Below, piece by piece: positions 41,396-49,513 of a stretch of 64,000 bases of DNA. How positions within the stretch are numbered: position 1 is the stretch's first letter; the number at the start of each line of letters is the position of its first letter. Source of the stretch: Paenibacillus harenae (lineage in GTDB: Bacteria > Bacillota > Bacilli > Paenibacillales > Paenibacillaceae); contig NZ_JAUSST010000006.1 of the NCBI RefSeq assembly GCF_030812415.1, positions 1 to 64,000 of the forward strand, read 5' to 3'. A program made the translations under genes and the position numbers. The notes beneath the pieces were generated by a model. It made no database searches, was not told where the DNA came from, and saw nothing but the letters and a program-made list of their open reading frames with translations.

Positions 41396-42442
41396 ATGTT
41401 CAAGTCAAAAAAGCTTATGGCGGTAACGGCATTTGTGCTGATGTTCGCACTCATTATCTCCGGTTGCGGAGCAAGCCAGCCGGAAGAACAATCTAATCAG
41501 CAGCAAGAGCAGAATTCCGGCGGAAACGAAAGTCAAGCAGGCAGCGGAAACAATGCCGAATCGCAAGAAAACCAGGAACGAGTCATCGAGCATGCCATGG
41601 GTACAACCAAGATTACCGGTACGCCGCAAAGAGTCGTCACGTTGTATCAAGGAGCGACCGATGTGGCTGTCGCTCTGGGCGTCAAGCCTGTCGGCATTGT
41701 TGAATCGTGGGCAGAATTACCGGTTTACGAATATTTGAAAGCGGATCTGGACGGCGTTCCGCTCGTCGGCGAGGAGACGCAGCCGAACCTCGAGGAAATC
41801 GCGAAGCTGAAACCGGACTTAATTATCGCATCCAAGCTTCGTCATGAAGAGGTTTATGAGCAGCTGTCCCAAATCGCTCCGACGGTTACGCACGAGACCG
41901 TGTTTAAATTCAAAGATACGGTTCAACTGATGGGGCAAGCGCTGAACAAGGAAGCCGAAGCAACTAAGCTTCTTGCCGGTTGGGATACTCGCGTGGCCGA
42001 CTTCAAGCAAAAAATAGCGGCTAAACTGGGCGATCAATGGCCGATCGAAACATCGGTGCTGAACTTTAGAGCGGATCATGCGCGCATTTACGTGACGGGT
42101 TACGCCGGAGATATTCTGCACGAGCTCGGCTTCGTCCAATCCGAGTACCAGCAAGAAGAAGCTGCTAAAGGAACAGTCGTCGTAAAACTTACGGATAAAG
42201 AAAGCATTCCAAGCATGAACGGGGACGTATTCTTCGTCTTCCTGTCCGATCCAAGCAACGAAGAAGCGGTACAAAAAACGTACGAGGAATGGACGAATCA
42301 CCCGCTGTGGCAAAGTCTTGACGCCGTCAAAGCCAATCAGGTTTACCAGATCGACGAAGTCGTATGGAATTTGGGCGGCGGCTACAAGTCCGCTCACCTC
42401 ATGCTGGATCAACTGTACGAGCATTTTGAACTGGAGAAATAA
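41396..42442 (+). CDS. Iron-siderophore ABC transporter substrate-binding lipoprotein
   Basis: This cell-surface lipoprotein of 348 residues captures a ferric siderophore or ferric citrate for import. The signal peptide ends in the lipobox ISGC with the lipidated Cys at 24, followed by a Gln/Asn/Ser-rich linker. The mature part is a class III (FecB/FhuD-like) binding protein: RVVTLYQGATDVAVALGVKPVGI (as VVTLYQGATDVAVAL), LKPDLIIASKLRHEEVYEQL (as KPDLIIASKLRHEE), and a C-terminal GGGYKSAHLMLDQLYE. The exact siderophore is unknown. Two Fur boxes precede it, and the operon goes on with two permeases and a reductase; no ATPase gene is present. Confidence 0.92.
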   Translation: MFKSKKLMAVTAFVLMFALIISGCGASQPEEQSNQQQEQNSGGNESQAGSGNNAESQENQERVIEHAMGTTKITGTPQRVVTLYQGATDVAVALGVKPVGIVESWAELPVYEYLKADLDGVPLVGEETQPNLEEIAKLKPDLIIASKLRHEEVYEQLSQIAPTVTHETVFKFKDTVQLMGQALNKEAEATKLLAGWDTRVADFKQKIAAKLGDQWPIETSVLNFRADHARIYVTGYAGDILHELGFVQSEYQQEEAAKGTVVVKLTDKESIPSMNGDVFFVFLSDPSNEEAVQKTYEEWTNHPLWQSLDAVKANQVYQIDEVVWNLGGGYKSAHLMLDQLYEHFELEK

Positions 42443-42444
42443 TA

Positions 42445-43458
42445 ATGACGCATCTTTTCCGCCGGACAGCTTACAAATGGGCAGGCTTGGCGTTGACGCT
42501 GCTCATCTTTGCGGCCGCCTTTGCCGCAAGTCTGGCTTTCGGCCAGACGCAGATCAAACCGGGAACGGTCTGGGAAGCCTTGTTCCGTTATGACGCTTCC
42601 GTTCAGGAGCATGTCATTATTACGACATCACGTCTTTCGCGTGCGCTTATCGCCGCAGTCATTGGAGCGAGCCTGGCTATTGCCGGGGCGCTCCTTCAGG
42701 CGTTAACGAAAAATCAGCTGGCTTCTCCCAGTATATTCGGCATTAATTCCGGGGCGATCTTTTTTATCGTGGCAGCGGCTGCCTTTTTTTCGGTCAGTTC
42801 GTTAATACAATATATGTGGATAGCCTTTGCGGGGGCTGCTGCAGCCGCTCTGATGGTTTATGCTCTCGGTTCGACCGGCAGAGGCGGAATGTCGCCGATG
42901 AAGTTTGTGCTGGCGGGCGCTGCCATCTCTGCCTTATTTGTGTCGTTGACCCAAGGCGTGCTGGTGACGAGCGAGCAAAGTCTGCAAAGCGTCTTGTTCT
43001 GGCTGGCCGGCTCCGTAGCCGGAAGAACGGTCGAGATGCTGCTGCCGATTTTGCCGTTTATGGCGGGAGGATGGATTGCCGCCTTTTTGCTTGGTCACTC
43101 GGTCAATATTTTGACATCGGGCGAAGAGGTGGCGAAAGGACTGGGCCAAAAAACGCTCTGGGTCAAAACAGCCATGATCGCCGTCATAGTGCTGCTGGCC
43201 GGAGGATCCGTTGCGGTAGGCGGTTCTATCGGCTTTGTCGGATTGGTCATTCCGCACATCGCGCGCGGGCTGGTCGGAATCGACTATCGGTGGATCATCC
43301 CGTATTGCGCTTTGCTGGGAGGCAGTCTGCTGCTGCTTGCCGACGTGGCGGCCAGGTTCGTAATCATGCCGCAGGAAATGCCGATCGGAGTAATGACGGC
43401 ATTAATCGGGACTCCGTTCTTTATTTATATTGCACGGAGGAGGTCCGGCCGCATATGA
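42445..43458 (+). CDS. Iron-siderophore ABC permease (FecCD family), first
   Basis: This 337-residue membrane protein has about nine to ten hydrophobic helices. It carries the family blocks TSRLSRALIAAVIGASLAIAGALLQ (as RLSRALIAAVIGASLAIAGA) and GSIGFVGLVIPHIARGLVG, which contacts the ATPase. It starts two bases after the binding-protein stop and its own stop overlaps the next start (ATGA). An ATPase must come from elsewhere in the genome. Confidence 0.93.
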   Translation: MTHLFRRTAYKWAGLALTLLIFAAAFAASLAFGQTQIKPGTVWEALFRYDASVQEHVIITTSRLSRALIAAVIGASLAIAGALLQALTKNQLASPSIFGINSGAIFFIVAAAAFFSVSSLIQYMWIAFAGAAAAALMVYALGSTGRGGMSPMKFVLAGAAISALFVSLTQGVLVTSEQSLQSVLFWLAGSVAGRTVEMLLPILPFMAGGWIAAFLLGHSVNILTSGEEVAKGLGQKTLWVKTAMIAVIVLLAGGSVAVGGSIGFVGLVIPHIARGLVGIDYRWIIPYCALLGGSLLLLADVAARFVIMPQEMPIGVMTALIGTPFFIYIARRRSGRI

Positions 43459-44501
43459 GCAATGACATTCAGCATAAACACTTCACCCGTTCGGAAATGG
43501 TGTCTGAATTACTGCGAAAGAAAGCGTTAACGGTTATATTCACGTTGATCCTCCTGTCGGCGATTCTGTTTATTGCCGGCCTGTCGGCCGGAAGTACAGT
43601 TCTGAATCCGCTTGATGTCGTCAAGCATCTTACCGGAGCGGGAAGCGGCGAACATAATTTCGTCATCCATACGCTGCGCCTTCCGCGCATGCTTCTGGCC
43701 ATGCTGGCCGGTGCCGCGCTTGGCGTCGCGGGATTGATTATGCAGGGAGTGGTCCGAAATCCGCTGGGTTCGCCGGATATCATCGGCGTGACGGGCGGAG
43801 CCTCCTTCGCCGCCGTGTTTTTTTTAACCCGTCTGGCTGGCAGCGTCAGCATCAAGTGGCTTCCGATCGCGGCCATAGTCGGCGCGGCAGCCGTCTCTGC
43901 TCTTATCTATGCTTTGGCGTGGCGAAAAGGCGTAACGCCCGTACGCCTTGTGCTGGTCGGAATCGGCCTGTCGGCGTGCACGGGAGCGTTAACGACGATG
44001 ATGATCGTCTTGAACGACGAATATTCGACGACTCGCGCTTATTTATGGATGACAGGCAGCGTATACGGCGCCAAGTGGAGCGATGTCTATTCGCTGCTGC
44101 CCTGGGTCGCGCTGCTCGTTCCGCTGTCGCTTCTGTTCGCGAAATCGGCCAATGTTCTGGAGACGGGCGACGAGACGGCAGCGGGCTTGGGCGTCAGAAT
44201 ACAATTGCATCGTATCGGCATGCTGACGATCAGTGTTGCACTGGCTGGTGCGGCTGTTGCGTTTGCGGGAGGGATCGGCTTTGTCGGCCTCATTGCGCCT
44301 CATATAGCCAGGAAGCTGGTCGGCCGGGCGTTCGGTTACCTAGTGCCCGTCTCGGCACTGATCGGCAGCATGATGGTGGCTTTGGCGGATGTCGTGGCGC
44401 GAACCGCCTTTCTGCCGTTGGACATACCGGCAGGCGTGTTCGTATCAGGCATCGGGGCACCGTTCTTTATTTATCTGTTGTACCGCAGCCGCCATCAATA
44501 A
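43455..44501 (+). CDS. Iron-siderophore ABC permease (FecCD family), second
   Basis: This is the partner permease, 348 residues, again with about ten helices. It shows TLRLPRMLLAMLAGAALGVAGLIMQ (as LRLPRMLLAMLAGAALGVAG), NPLGSPDIIGVTGGA and GGIGFVGLIAPHIARKLVG. ATG 43455 overlaps the previous stop. The open frame continues far upstream, but that part is only the other reading frame of the first permease. Confidence 0.93.
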   Translation: MSNDIQHKHFTRSEMVSELLRKKALTVIFTLILLSAILFIAGLSAGSTVLNPLDVVKHLTGAGSGEHNFVIHTLRLPRMLLAMLAGAALGVAGLIMQGVVRNPLGSPDIIGVTGGASFAAVFFLTRLAGSVSIKWLPIAAIVGAAAVSALIYALAWRKGVTPVRLVLVGIGLSACTGALTTMMIVLNDEYSTTRAYLWMTGSVYGAKWSDVYSLLPWVALLVPLSLLFAKSANVLETGDETAAGLGVRIQLHRIGMLTISVALAGAAVAFAGGIGFVGLIAPHIARKLVGRAFGYLVPVSALIGSMMVALADVVARTAFLPLDIPAGVFVSGIGAPFFIYLLYRSRHQ

Positions 44502-44523
44502 GCCATAAAGGAGAACTTACGAT

Positions 44524-45303
44524 ATGCCAACCGCCTTGCAATCCTCGTTTACGCAAGAAGAGCTTGAACCATTGTCCGCTCATTTCCGGTTAACTTCTGA
44601 GTCATCGGTGGACAAGAATCACTCTATAGCACCTGTACGGCTGCTGGACGAACAGGAATGTACCGGTTATATCGATCGGGTATCCGGGTTGTTCGGCGCT
44701 ACCGAGAGATCGGTCGGCGGGTCGCTGTTCGCCAAACGGTACAGTTACTTAACCGTAACGCCGGTGCTCTACGCCATGACGATGTATGGCAAAGGGTTGG
44801 ATGCGGCCCTTGAAAACTGCAGCGTGGAGTCCATGCTCAGGGACGATGGAGTCTGGCTGCCGAAGCTCCGGCTGACCGATTGGAGCGTGAGCGAAGCTTC
44901 GGAGAATGGCCGCCGTGAATGGCGCGACAACATTCTTCGGAGCTTGTTCGCTGGCAACATCGCCAGGCTGTGGCGTTCGCTTTCGAAGGCCAACCGCATT
45001 TCGTCCGCTACTTTGTGGGAGAATACGGCAGTTAATGTCTTTTGGCTGTATGAAAAGGGAATCAACGTGACTGCCGATCCGAAAAGGCAAGCGCGCATCC
45101 GCGAAGATTACGATTATTTGCTGTCGGCGCCCGGCGACCTGTTCGGGGAAAAGTCGAATCCGCTGATCAAGTTTGACTCGCCCAAAGTGAAGCTTCCCGC
45201 ATACGAGCAGCCGCTTCGGATTCGCAAGACATGCTGTCTTTATTACCGGACGGACGGCGAACGCTCGTATTGTTCGATTTGTCCGAAGGAAAAACAGAAC
45301 TAA
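44524..45303 (+). CDS. FhuF-like ferric-siderophore reductase
   Basis: This 259-residue cytoplasmic protein probably reduces Fe(III)-siderophore after import to release iron. The diagnostic feature is the C-terminal cluster motif CC-x10-C-x2-C, seen as TCCLYYRTDGERSYCSICP, which binds a 2Fe-2S centre. The middle contains a GGSLFAKRYSYLTVTPVLYAM segment (as GGSLFAKRYSYL) typical of the family. AAAGGAGAAC precedes the ATG. It closes the Fur-controlled operon. Confidence 0.87.
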   Translation: MPTALQSSFTQEELEPLSAHFRLTSESSVDKNHSIAPVRLLDEQECTGYIDRVSGLFGATERSVGGSLFAKRYSYLTVTPVLYAMTMYGKGLDAALENCSVESMLRDDGVWLPKLRLTDWSVSEASENGRREWRDNILRSLFAGNIARLWRSLSKANRISSATLWENTAVNVFWLYEKGINVTADPKRQARIREDYDYLLSAPGDLFGEKSNPLIKFDSPKVKLPAYEQPLRIRKTCCLYYRTDGERSYCSICPKEKQN

Positions 45304-45385
45304 TGGCGAACACTGTGTTAATCAGCAATAATGAAATACAGTCGTCGAGTTATTCGATTCATTCGAGTACACGGCGAAAAGTGAG

Positions 45386-45417
45386 GGACAGGGGTTCAAA
45401 TCCCCTCGCCTCTACCA
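45386..45417 (+). repeat. att-like direct repeat, copy 2 (displaced ssrA end)
   Basis: These 32 bases match the last 32 bases of ssrA with one change (CCTCCACCA to CCTCTACCA). The rest of tmRNA is absent, so this is a boundary scar, not a gene. It lies 83 bases behind the iron operon. Confidence 0.85.
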
Positions 45418-45425
45418 TGGATGGG

Positions 45426-45452
45426 CCCCGACCGCAAGAGGTCGGGGTTTTT
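45426..45452 (+). terminator. Terminator behind the ssrA-end copy
   Basis: CCCCGACC pairs with GGTCGGGG around GCAAGA and TTTTT follows. It differs from the terminator next to the intact ssrA. Confidence 0.92.
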
Positions 45453-45659
45453 CTTAGCCCTGTAGTCGCTAACTTAAGATTAGATTACAATTTTTAAGAA
45501 ACCCAGTAGCCCATTTGACTACTGGGCTTCTCTTGTTTTCTCATCCTATTGTTATCAGGAAGTTTGATTATTTTGATTTTTCTGAATTTAGTAGAGCAAT
45601 CGATTCCGTTTTATAGTATGTTTATATGATGGATGTCTTAATTTAGGGGCTGTATAAGG

Positions 45660-46307
45660 ATGATAGAGAATACGACAGAGAAAGAACAGACGATATTTGA
45701 TCATATTGGAAATACGATTAAGACGGATGATCGAGAGATTCGAATTCTTGCGAAGTATGAGGCACCTCTGGTTGTCGTATTAGGGAATGTGCTTAGCGAT
45801 GAGGAATGCGAAGAGCTGATTAATCATTCTAGGGAACAATTGCAACGTTCAAAAATAGGCGGAGATCATGCAGTTAATGATATTAGAACGAGCAGCGGAG
45901 TGTTCTGTGAGGAGAATGAGATGATTACAAGAATCGAGAAGCGATTCTCTCAAATTATGAATATTCCAATCGAGCATGGCGATAGCTTGCAAGTTCTGCT
46001 TTATACCCCTGGCCAAGAGTATCGTCCTCATTATGATTTCTTCGCGGAAACGAGTCGAGCAAGTGCCAATAATCGAATTAGTACGCTCATCATGTATTTG
46101 AATGATGTTGAGGAAGGCGGAGAAACGGCGTTCCCTTTGCTTGATATTTCTATTTTTCCTAACAAAGGCATGGCGGTCTACTTCGAATATTTTTACAGTA
46201 GTCATGAATTAAACGATTTCACCTTGCATGCAGGTACACCAGTGATCAAAGGGGAAAAGTGGGTTGCAACGATGTGGATGAGAAGACAATCCTTTCGTCC
46301 CTCCTAG
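45660..46307 (+). CDS. 2-oxoglutarate/Fe(II)-dependent oxygenase, prolyl 4-hydroxylase-like
   Basis: This 215-residue protein has the double-stranded beta-helix of P4H-type dioxygenases. Iron ligands are in RPHYDFF (His-x-Asp) and the distal His of TLHAGTPVIKGEKW, with the Lys of that segment as the likely 2-oxoglutarate contact. The block LSDEECEELINHSREQL is typical of the family's N-terminal helix. The natural substrate is unknown. Its DNA is clearly more AT-rich than the surroundings and it lies between ssrA-derived repeats, which suggests horizontal gain. The ribosome site is poor (AAGG directly before ATG). Confidence 0.85.
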   Translation: MIENTTEKEQTIFDHIGNTIKTDDREIRILAKYEAPLVVVLGNVLSDEECEELINHSREQLQRSKIGGDHAVNDIRTSSGVFCEENEMITRIEKRFSQIMNIPIEHGDSLQVLLYTPGQEYRPHYDFFAETSRASANNRISTLIMYLNDVEEGGETAFPLLDISIFPNKGMAVYFEYFYSSHELNDFTLHAGTPVIKGEKWVATMWMRRQSFRPS

Positions 46308-46325
46308 TTGTTTGATCATGTACTG

Positions 46326-46376
46326 CTCCACCAAAATGTAAACCATATCCGCATAAGGATGTGGTTTTTGCTTTTT
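46326..46376 (+). repeat. Third ssrA-end remnant with terminator copy
   Basis: The sequence CTCCACCA followed by ATGTAAACC and the terminator hairpin matches 41066-41115 almost base for base (one inserted A and three substitutions over about 50 bases). Only the last eight bases of ssrA are kept. It looks like the original downstream flank of ssrA, pushed 5.2 kb away. Confidence 0.8.
46341..46369 (+). terminator. Terminator, near copy of the ssrA terminator
   Basis: AACCATATCC pairs with GGATGTGGTT (one G-U pair) around GCATAA, with a T run. It also ends the oxygenase transcript. Confidence 0.85.
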
Positions 46377-46500
46377 CTCGGATCGTTATTTGCTCGTGTG
46401 CAAAGTAGCTTTCCTCCTTACAAGGGAGGATAAACCTGTTAGACAGCGAATATTGTTCCATACTTGTTGTGAGGTGGTGGAGGTGAACGGCAATCGCCCG

Positions 46501-48267
46501 ATGAAATCTACAAAGTCCACAAGCAGGAAGATCAGCTTCATGTCTATGCTGCGCAATCGTTTTTTTTTCTCCTCTCTTCGCAAACGAATTATGGCATTTC
46601 TGACCGTTGGCTTTGTGGGATGCGCCGTCTTAATGGCGTCTGTTTCCTACAATGCGATCTACACGATGCAGCGCGATAAAATCAAGACCTCCATGGCTTT
46701 TGATCTGTACCAGCAAACGTCAAAGTTGAATCAGATGTACAATAACTTGCTTCAGGTTACGCAGCAGATGACGCCGGAAGGCACGGTGGGCAACCTGATG
46801 GAGACGTATATCTCTGCCGAGGGCGCTTATAGTCAGCGTCTTCTTTCGCGCGATATTTCCTACAATATCGGATTAATTACGTTTTCGAATCCGGCTATGG
46901 AGCTGGTGATGTATTATGATCCCGCAAGCGGGAAAGCTTCTTATTCGAATTTGCCGCTGCGCGGCGACTTCACGCTGCAATCTTTGCCGAGCGTCGCCGG
47001 AATCGGGGAGCTGAAATACCAGTCCCCGCATAAATCTTTATGCCGATTCAGCGATGATTTGGTTGTGTCGGTAACACGGGAGGTTAGATTTTCGGACGGA
47101 ACGCGGCTAGTCGTTTATGTTGAAGCCAAGTCGGATATCACCACGGATATGAATTCGCTTACAGAAAGCTTGTATATGCCCTATACGCTTGTTTTCACCG
47201 ATACGGCGGGCTTGGTAACCTATAGCAGCAATTCAACTGCTTTTGCGGCCGGCCAAAGTCTCATGCTAAGCGGAGAATCGGGTATGACCCGTGATTACGT
47301 ATGGAACCGAACGACAGGCGATTACGGCTACGGCATCACGCTGCTTCTCCCCGTCTCCTATTACAATCACGAGCTCTATACGTGGAAAAACCATATGTAT
47401 TGGATTCTCGCCATTGCCCTCCTGATGATGTTTATGCTCACTCTAGTATTGCGGAGGCTCATTAACAGGCCGTTTCGTTTGATCGAGAAGGAAATGAGGA
47501 CGTTTGGCAAGGGATACATGGGCAACAGCCGATATCATACGGGGATCGATGAATTCGACCGGATATTCGGTCAGTTTAATATTATGAAGCGGCAAATTCA
47601 GCGGCTGATTATGGATGTGGAGCAGAAGGAAAAGCGCCGTCATCAGCTGGAGATCGAAAAGCTTGCGTACCAGATCAACCCGCATTTTCTGATGAATACG
47701 CTCAATTCGGTACGGTGGCTGGCGGTTATGCATAAGCAGGCGGAGATCGAGAAGTTCGTTTCCTCGTTGATTTTTTTGCTGAGCTATAACTTGGGCAAAT
47801 CCGAGGAAACGGCTACCTTCAGGTCGGAAATAGAGGTCATGCAAACTTATCTGGAACTGCAGCAGATGCGTCATGATTTTGAGGTGAATCTGGATATTGC
47901 GGAAGGGACCTATCTCGATACTCCCGTCGCGAGGTTCATCCTGCAGCCCATCGTAGAAAATGCCGTGTGCCATGGCCTTGACGATCACGGAAAGCTGGAA
48001 ATATCTATTACGCCTGATGAAACGGCGCAGATGGTGCGCATCGTGATCCGCGACGATGGCAAAGGGCTGAGCTATGAGACGCTAGCCTTGCTGCAGCGCG
48101 ACACGCCGGATCAGCAGCAGACAGGCTGGGGGATTGGACTTCGTTACGTTCGATCCATGCTGGAATCATTTTATGGCCATAAAGCCCGTATGAGTATAGA
48201 AAGCACTCCGAATCAAGGCACAACGGTTACGTTAACCCTTCCTTTTCTCCATCCTAGAAAGGAGTGA
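46501..48267 (+). CDS. YesM-like sensor histidine kinase
   Basis: This 588-residue membrane kinase of the His_kinase/YesM class is usually linked to polysaccharide or oligosaccharide sensing. Transmembrane helix one is at about residues 30-50, then a large extracellular sensor domain to about 295, helix two (WILAIALLMMFMLTLVL), and a HAMP-like linker. The kinase box is YQINPHFLMNTLNSVRW with phospho-His at about 395. The ATPase follows with IVENAVCHGLDDHG and GWGIGLRYV. ATG 46501 is a compromise: GGAGGTG is 17 bases upstream, and ATGs at 46540 or 46546 are possible. Its stop overlaps the regulator gene region. Confidence 0.9.
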   Translation: MKSTKSTSRKISFMSMLRNRFFFSSLRKRIMAFLTVGFVGCAVLMASVSYNAIYTMQRDKIKTSMAFDLYQQTSKLNQMYNNLLQVTQQMTPEGTVGNLMETYISAEGAYSQRLLSRDISYNIGLITFSNPAMELVMYYDPASGKASYSNLPLRGDFTLQSLPSVAGIGELKYQSPHKSLCRFSDDLVVSVTREVRFSDGTRLVVYVEAKSDITTDMNSLTESLYMPYTLVFTDTAGLVTYSSNSTAFAAGQSLMLSGESGMTRDYVWNRTTGDYGYGITLLLPVSYYNHELYTWKNHMYWILAIALLMMFMLTLVLRRLINRPFRLIEKEMRTFGKGYMGNSRYHTGIDEFDRIFGQFNIMKRQIQRLIMDVEQKEKRRHQLEIEKLAYQINPHFLMNTLNSVRWLAVMHKQAEIEKFVSSLIFLLSYNLGKSEETATFRSEIEVMQTYLELQQMRHDFEVNLDIAEGTYLDTPVARFILQPIVENAVCHGLDDHGKLEISITPDETAQMVRIVIRDDGKGLSYETLALLQRDTPDQQQTGWGIGLRYVRSMLESFYGHKARMSIESTPNQGTTVTLTLPFLHPRKE

Positions 48268-48272
48268 GCGAT

Positions 48273-49346
48273 ATGATTCGTGTACTAATCGTTGACGATG
48301 ACAAGCTTGCCCGCAAAGGATTGATATCGATTATGCCTTGGTCCAATCACGATATGATTGTTGTTGGAGAAGCGGCGAACGGCGCGAAGGCGCTGGAGTT
48401 TATGGAAAGGCATGAGGTGGATCTCATGTTCGTGGATCTCTCGATGCCCGTCATGTCGGGAATGGAGCTGCTTCAAGTCGCGCGGCAAAGATTTCCGAGC
48501 CTTCGTTCCGTTATTTTATCTTTTCACGAGGAGTTCGAGAGTGTGCAATCGGCTTATCGCATGGGCGTGCTCGATTATATATCCAAGGTGCGCCTGGAAT
48601 CCGAGGACGACGAGCAAATATTGAAACGAATCCAGCAGCAAATGACAGGAGAAATGCCGCATCATTCAGCCAAGCCTCCTGCGTTATCCGCGCCTGAGCC
48701 TGCCCCCGAGCAAAACGACTGCTCACGGGAGGAAGAAGAGTGGTGCAGACTGGAGCAGGAGTGGCGCTCGCACTACTGGCTATATAATGAATCGGTCTTC
48801 CAGCGCTTATGCAAACGGACCGTAGAAGCCAAGGTTTCTTTTCGCCGTCTGGAAGGGCTGTTTATGCGCGTGTTGTCGCAAATGGAGACCGTTATTCTAC
48901 TTGCTGCCGAGCTCCCGTCTGATGCCAATGACGTCCGGTCCGCGGTTGAATGGCTGCGCGATTACAGGAAACGCGTTTATGCGCAGGTTGCGGCATCCCC
49001 CGATTTTACCAATACGACGACCAGCATCCTAAAGGCCGTGCTGTTCATTCGCGAGCAGGCCTCGAATACGCTGCATGCCGAGAACGTCGCCGATCATGTG
49101 CACATGAGCCGAAGCTATTTTTGCCAATGCTTTAAGAAGCTGACCGGTTCGACGTTCAATGATTACTTAAGGCAAGAGCGGATAAGAGCGGCCGAGCGCC
49201 TGCTGTGCGAAACCAATCAGTCGATCGCGTGGGTTGCGCATGCCGTAGGCTACAACGACTCCAAGTATTTCTCCCACCTCTTCTATGAACAGACCCGTCT
49301 CTTGCCCTCCGAATTTCGGGCCCAGTTCCACAAGGTGGATGAATGA
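48273..49346 (+). CDS. YesN-like response regulator, AraC-type
   Basis: This 357-residue regulator pairs with the kinase just upstream. The receiver domain (1-125) has VLIVDDDKLARKG and phospho-Asp at residue 55 in LMFVDLSMPVMSG. A spacer without recognised domain follows. The C-terminal AraC domain (about 255-355) has NVADHVHMSRSYFCQCFKKLTG and GYNDSKYFSHLFYEQ. ATG 48273 has AAAGGAG eight bases upstream. The likely target is the transporter operon that follows. Confidence 0.93.
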   Translation: MIRVLIVDDDKLARKGLISIMPWSNHDMIVVGEAANGAKALEFMERHEVDLMFVDLSMPVMSGMELLQVARQRFPSLRSVILSFHEEFESVQSAYRMGVLDYISKVRLESEDDEQILKRIQQQMTGEMPHHSAKPPALSAPEPAPEQNDCSREEEEWCRLEQEWRSHYWLYNESVFQRLCKRTVEAKVSFRRLEGLFMRVLSQMETVILLAAELPSDANDVRSAVEWLRDYRKRVYAQVAASPDFTNTTTSILKAVLFIREQASNTLHAENVADHVHMSRSYFCQCFKKLTGSTFNDYLRQERIRAAERLLCETNQSIAWVAHAVGYNDSKYFSHLFYEQTRLLPSEFRAQFHKVDE

Positions 49347-49466
49347 TTGCAAATTATCGAACAAATATCTACCTCAGCCCCGTATCCGTCACAAAACACG
49401 GCACATCCGTCTGACTTCTTTTCTCCGCTTCCAATGTACAATGAGGAGGCAAGAAACGAAGCAATT

Positions 49467-49507
49467 GCTTACGAAGTAAGAATGGCTTGGCAATTCTTTT
49501 AAGGAGG
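49467..49507 (+). promoter_or_regulatory. Hairpin leader element of the lipoprotein gene
   Basis: GCTTACGAAGTA is followed by a small hairpin (AAGAAT...ATTCTT) and then TTTAAGGAGG, the ribosome site. Exactly the same 12-base and 10-base flanks surround the hairpin before rapZ at 22563-22604, while the hairpin sequence itself is different. That pattern suggests a shared cis element acting on translation. Confidence 0.7.
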
Positions 49508-49513
49508 GATTAG

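Larger units (their letters stand above)
45304..45659 (+). other. Junction region between iron operon and oxygenase gene
   Basis: No gene is seen. It holds the second ssrA-end copy (45386-45417), a strong terminator (45426-45452) and another symmetric hairpin, CCCAGTAG...CTACTGGG, at 45502-45525. Base composition turns AT-rich from about 45460. Confidence 0.7.

Noticed and set aside
42816..43454. Long open frame running upstream of the second permease inside the first permease gene
   Set aside because: It is a GC-rich shadow frame. Codon pattern and family motifs place the first permease in the other frame and the second permease start at 43455.
45231..45497. An 88-codon plus-strand frame across the ssrA-end copy
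   Set aside because: It overlaps the FhuF-like gene end in another frame and runs through the att-like repeat and the terminator. It is not a gene.
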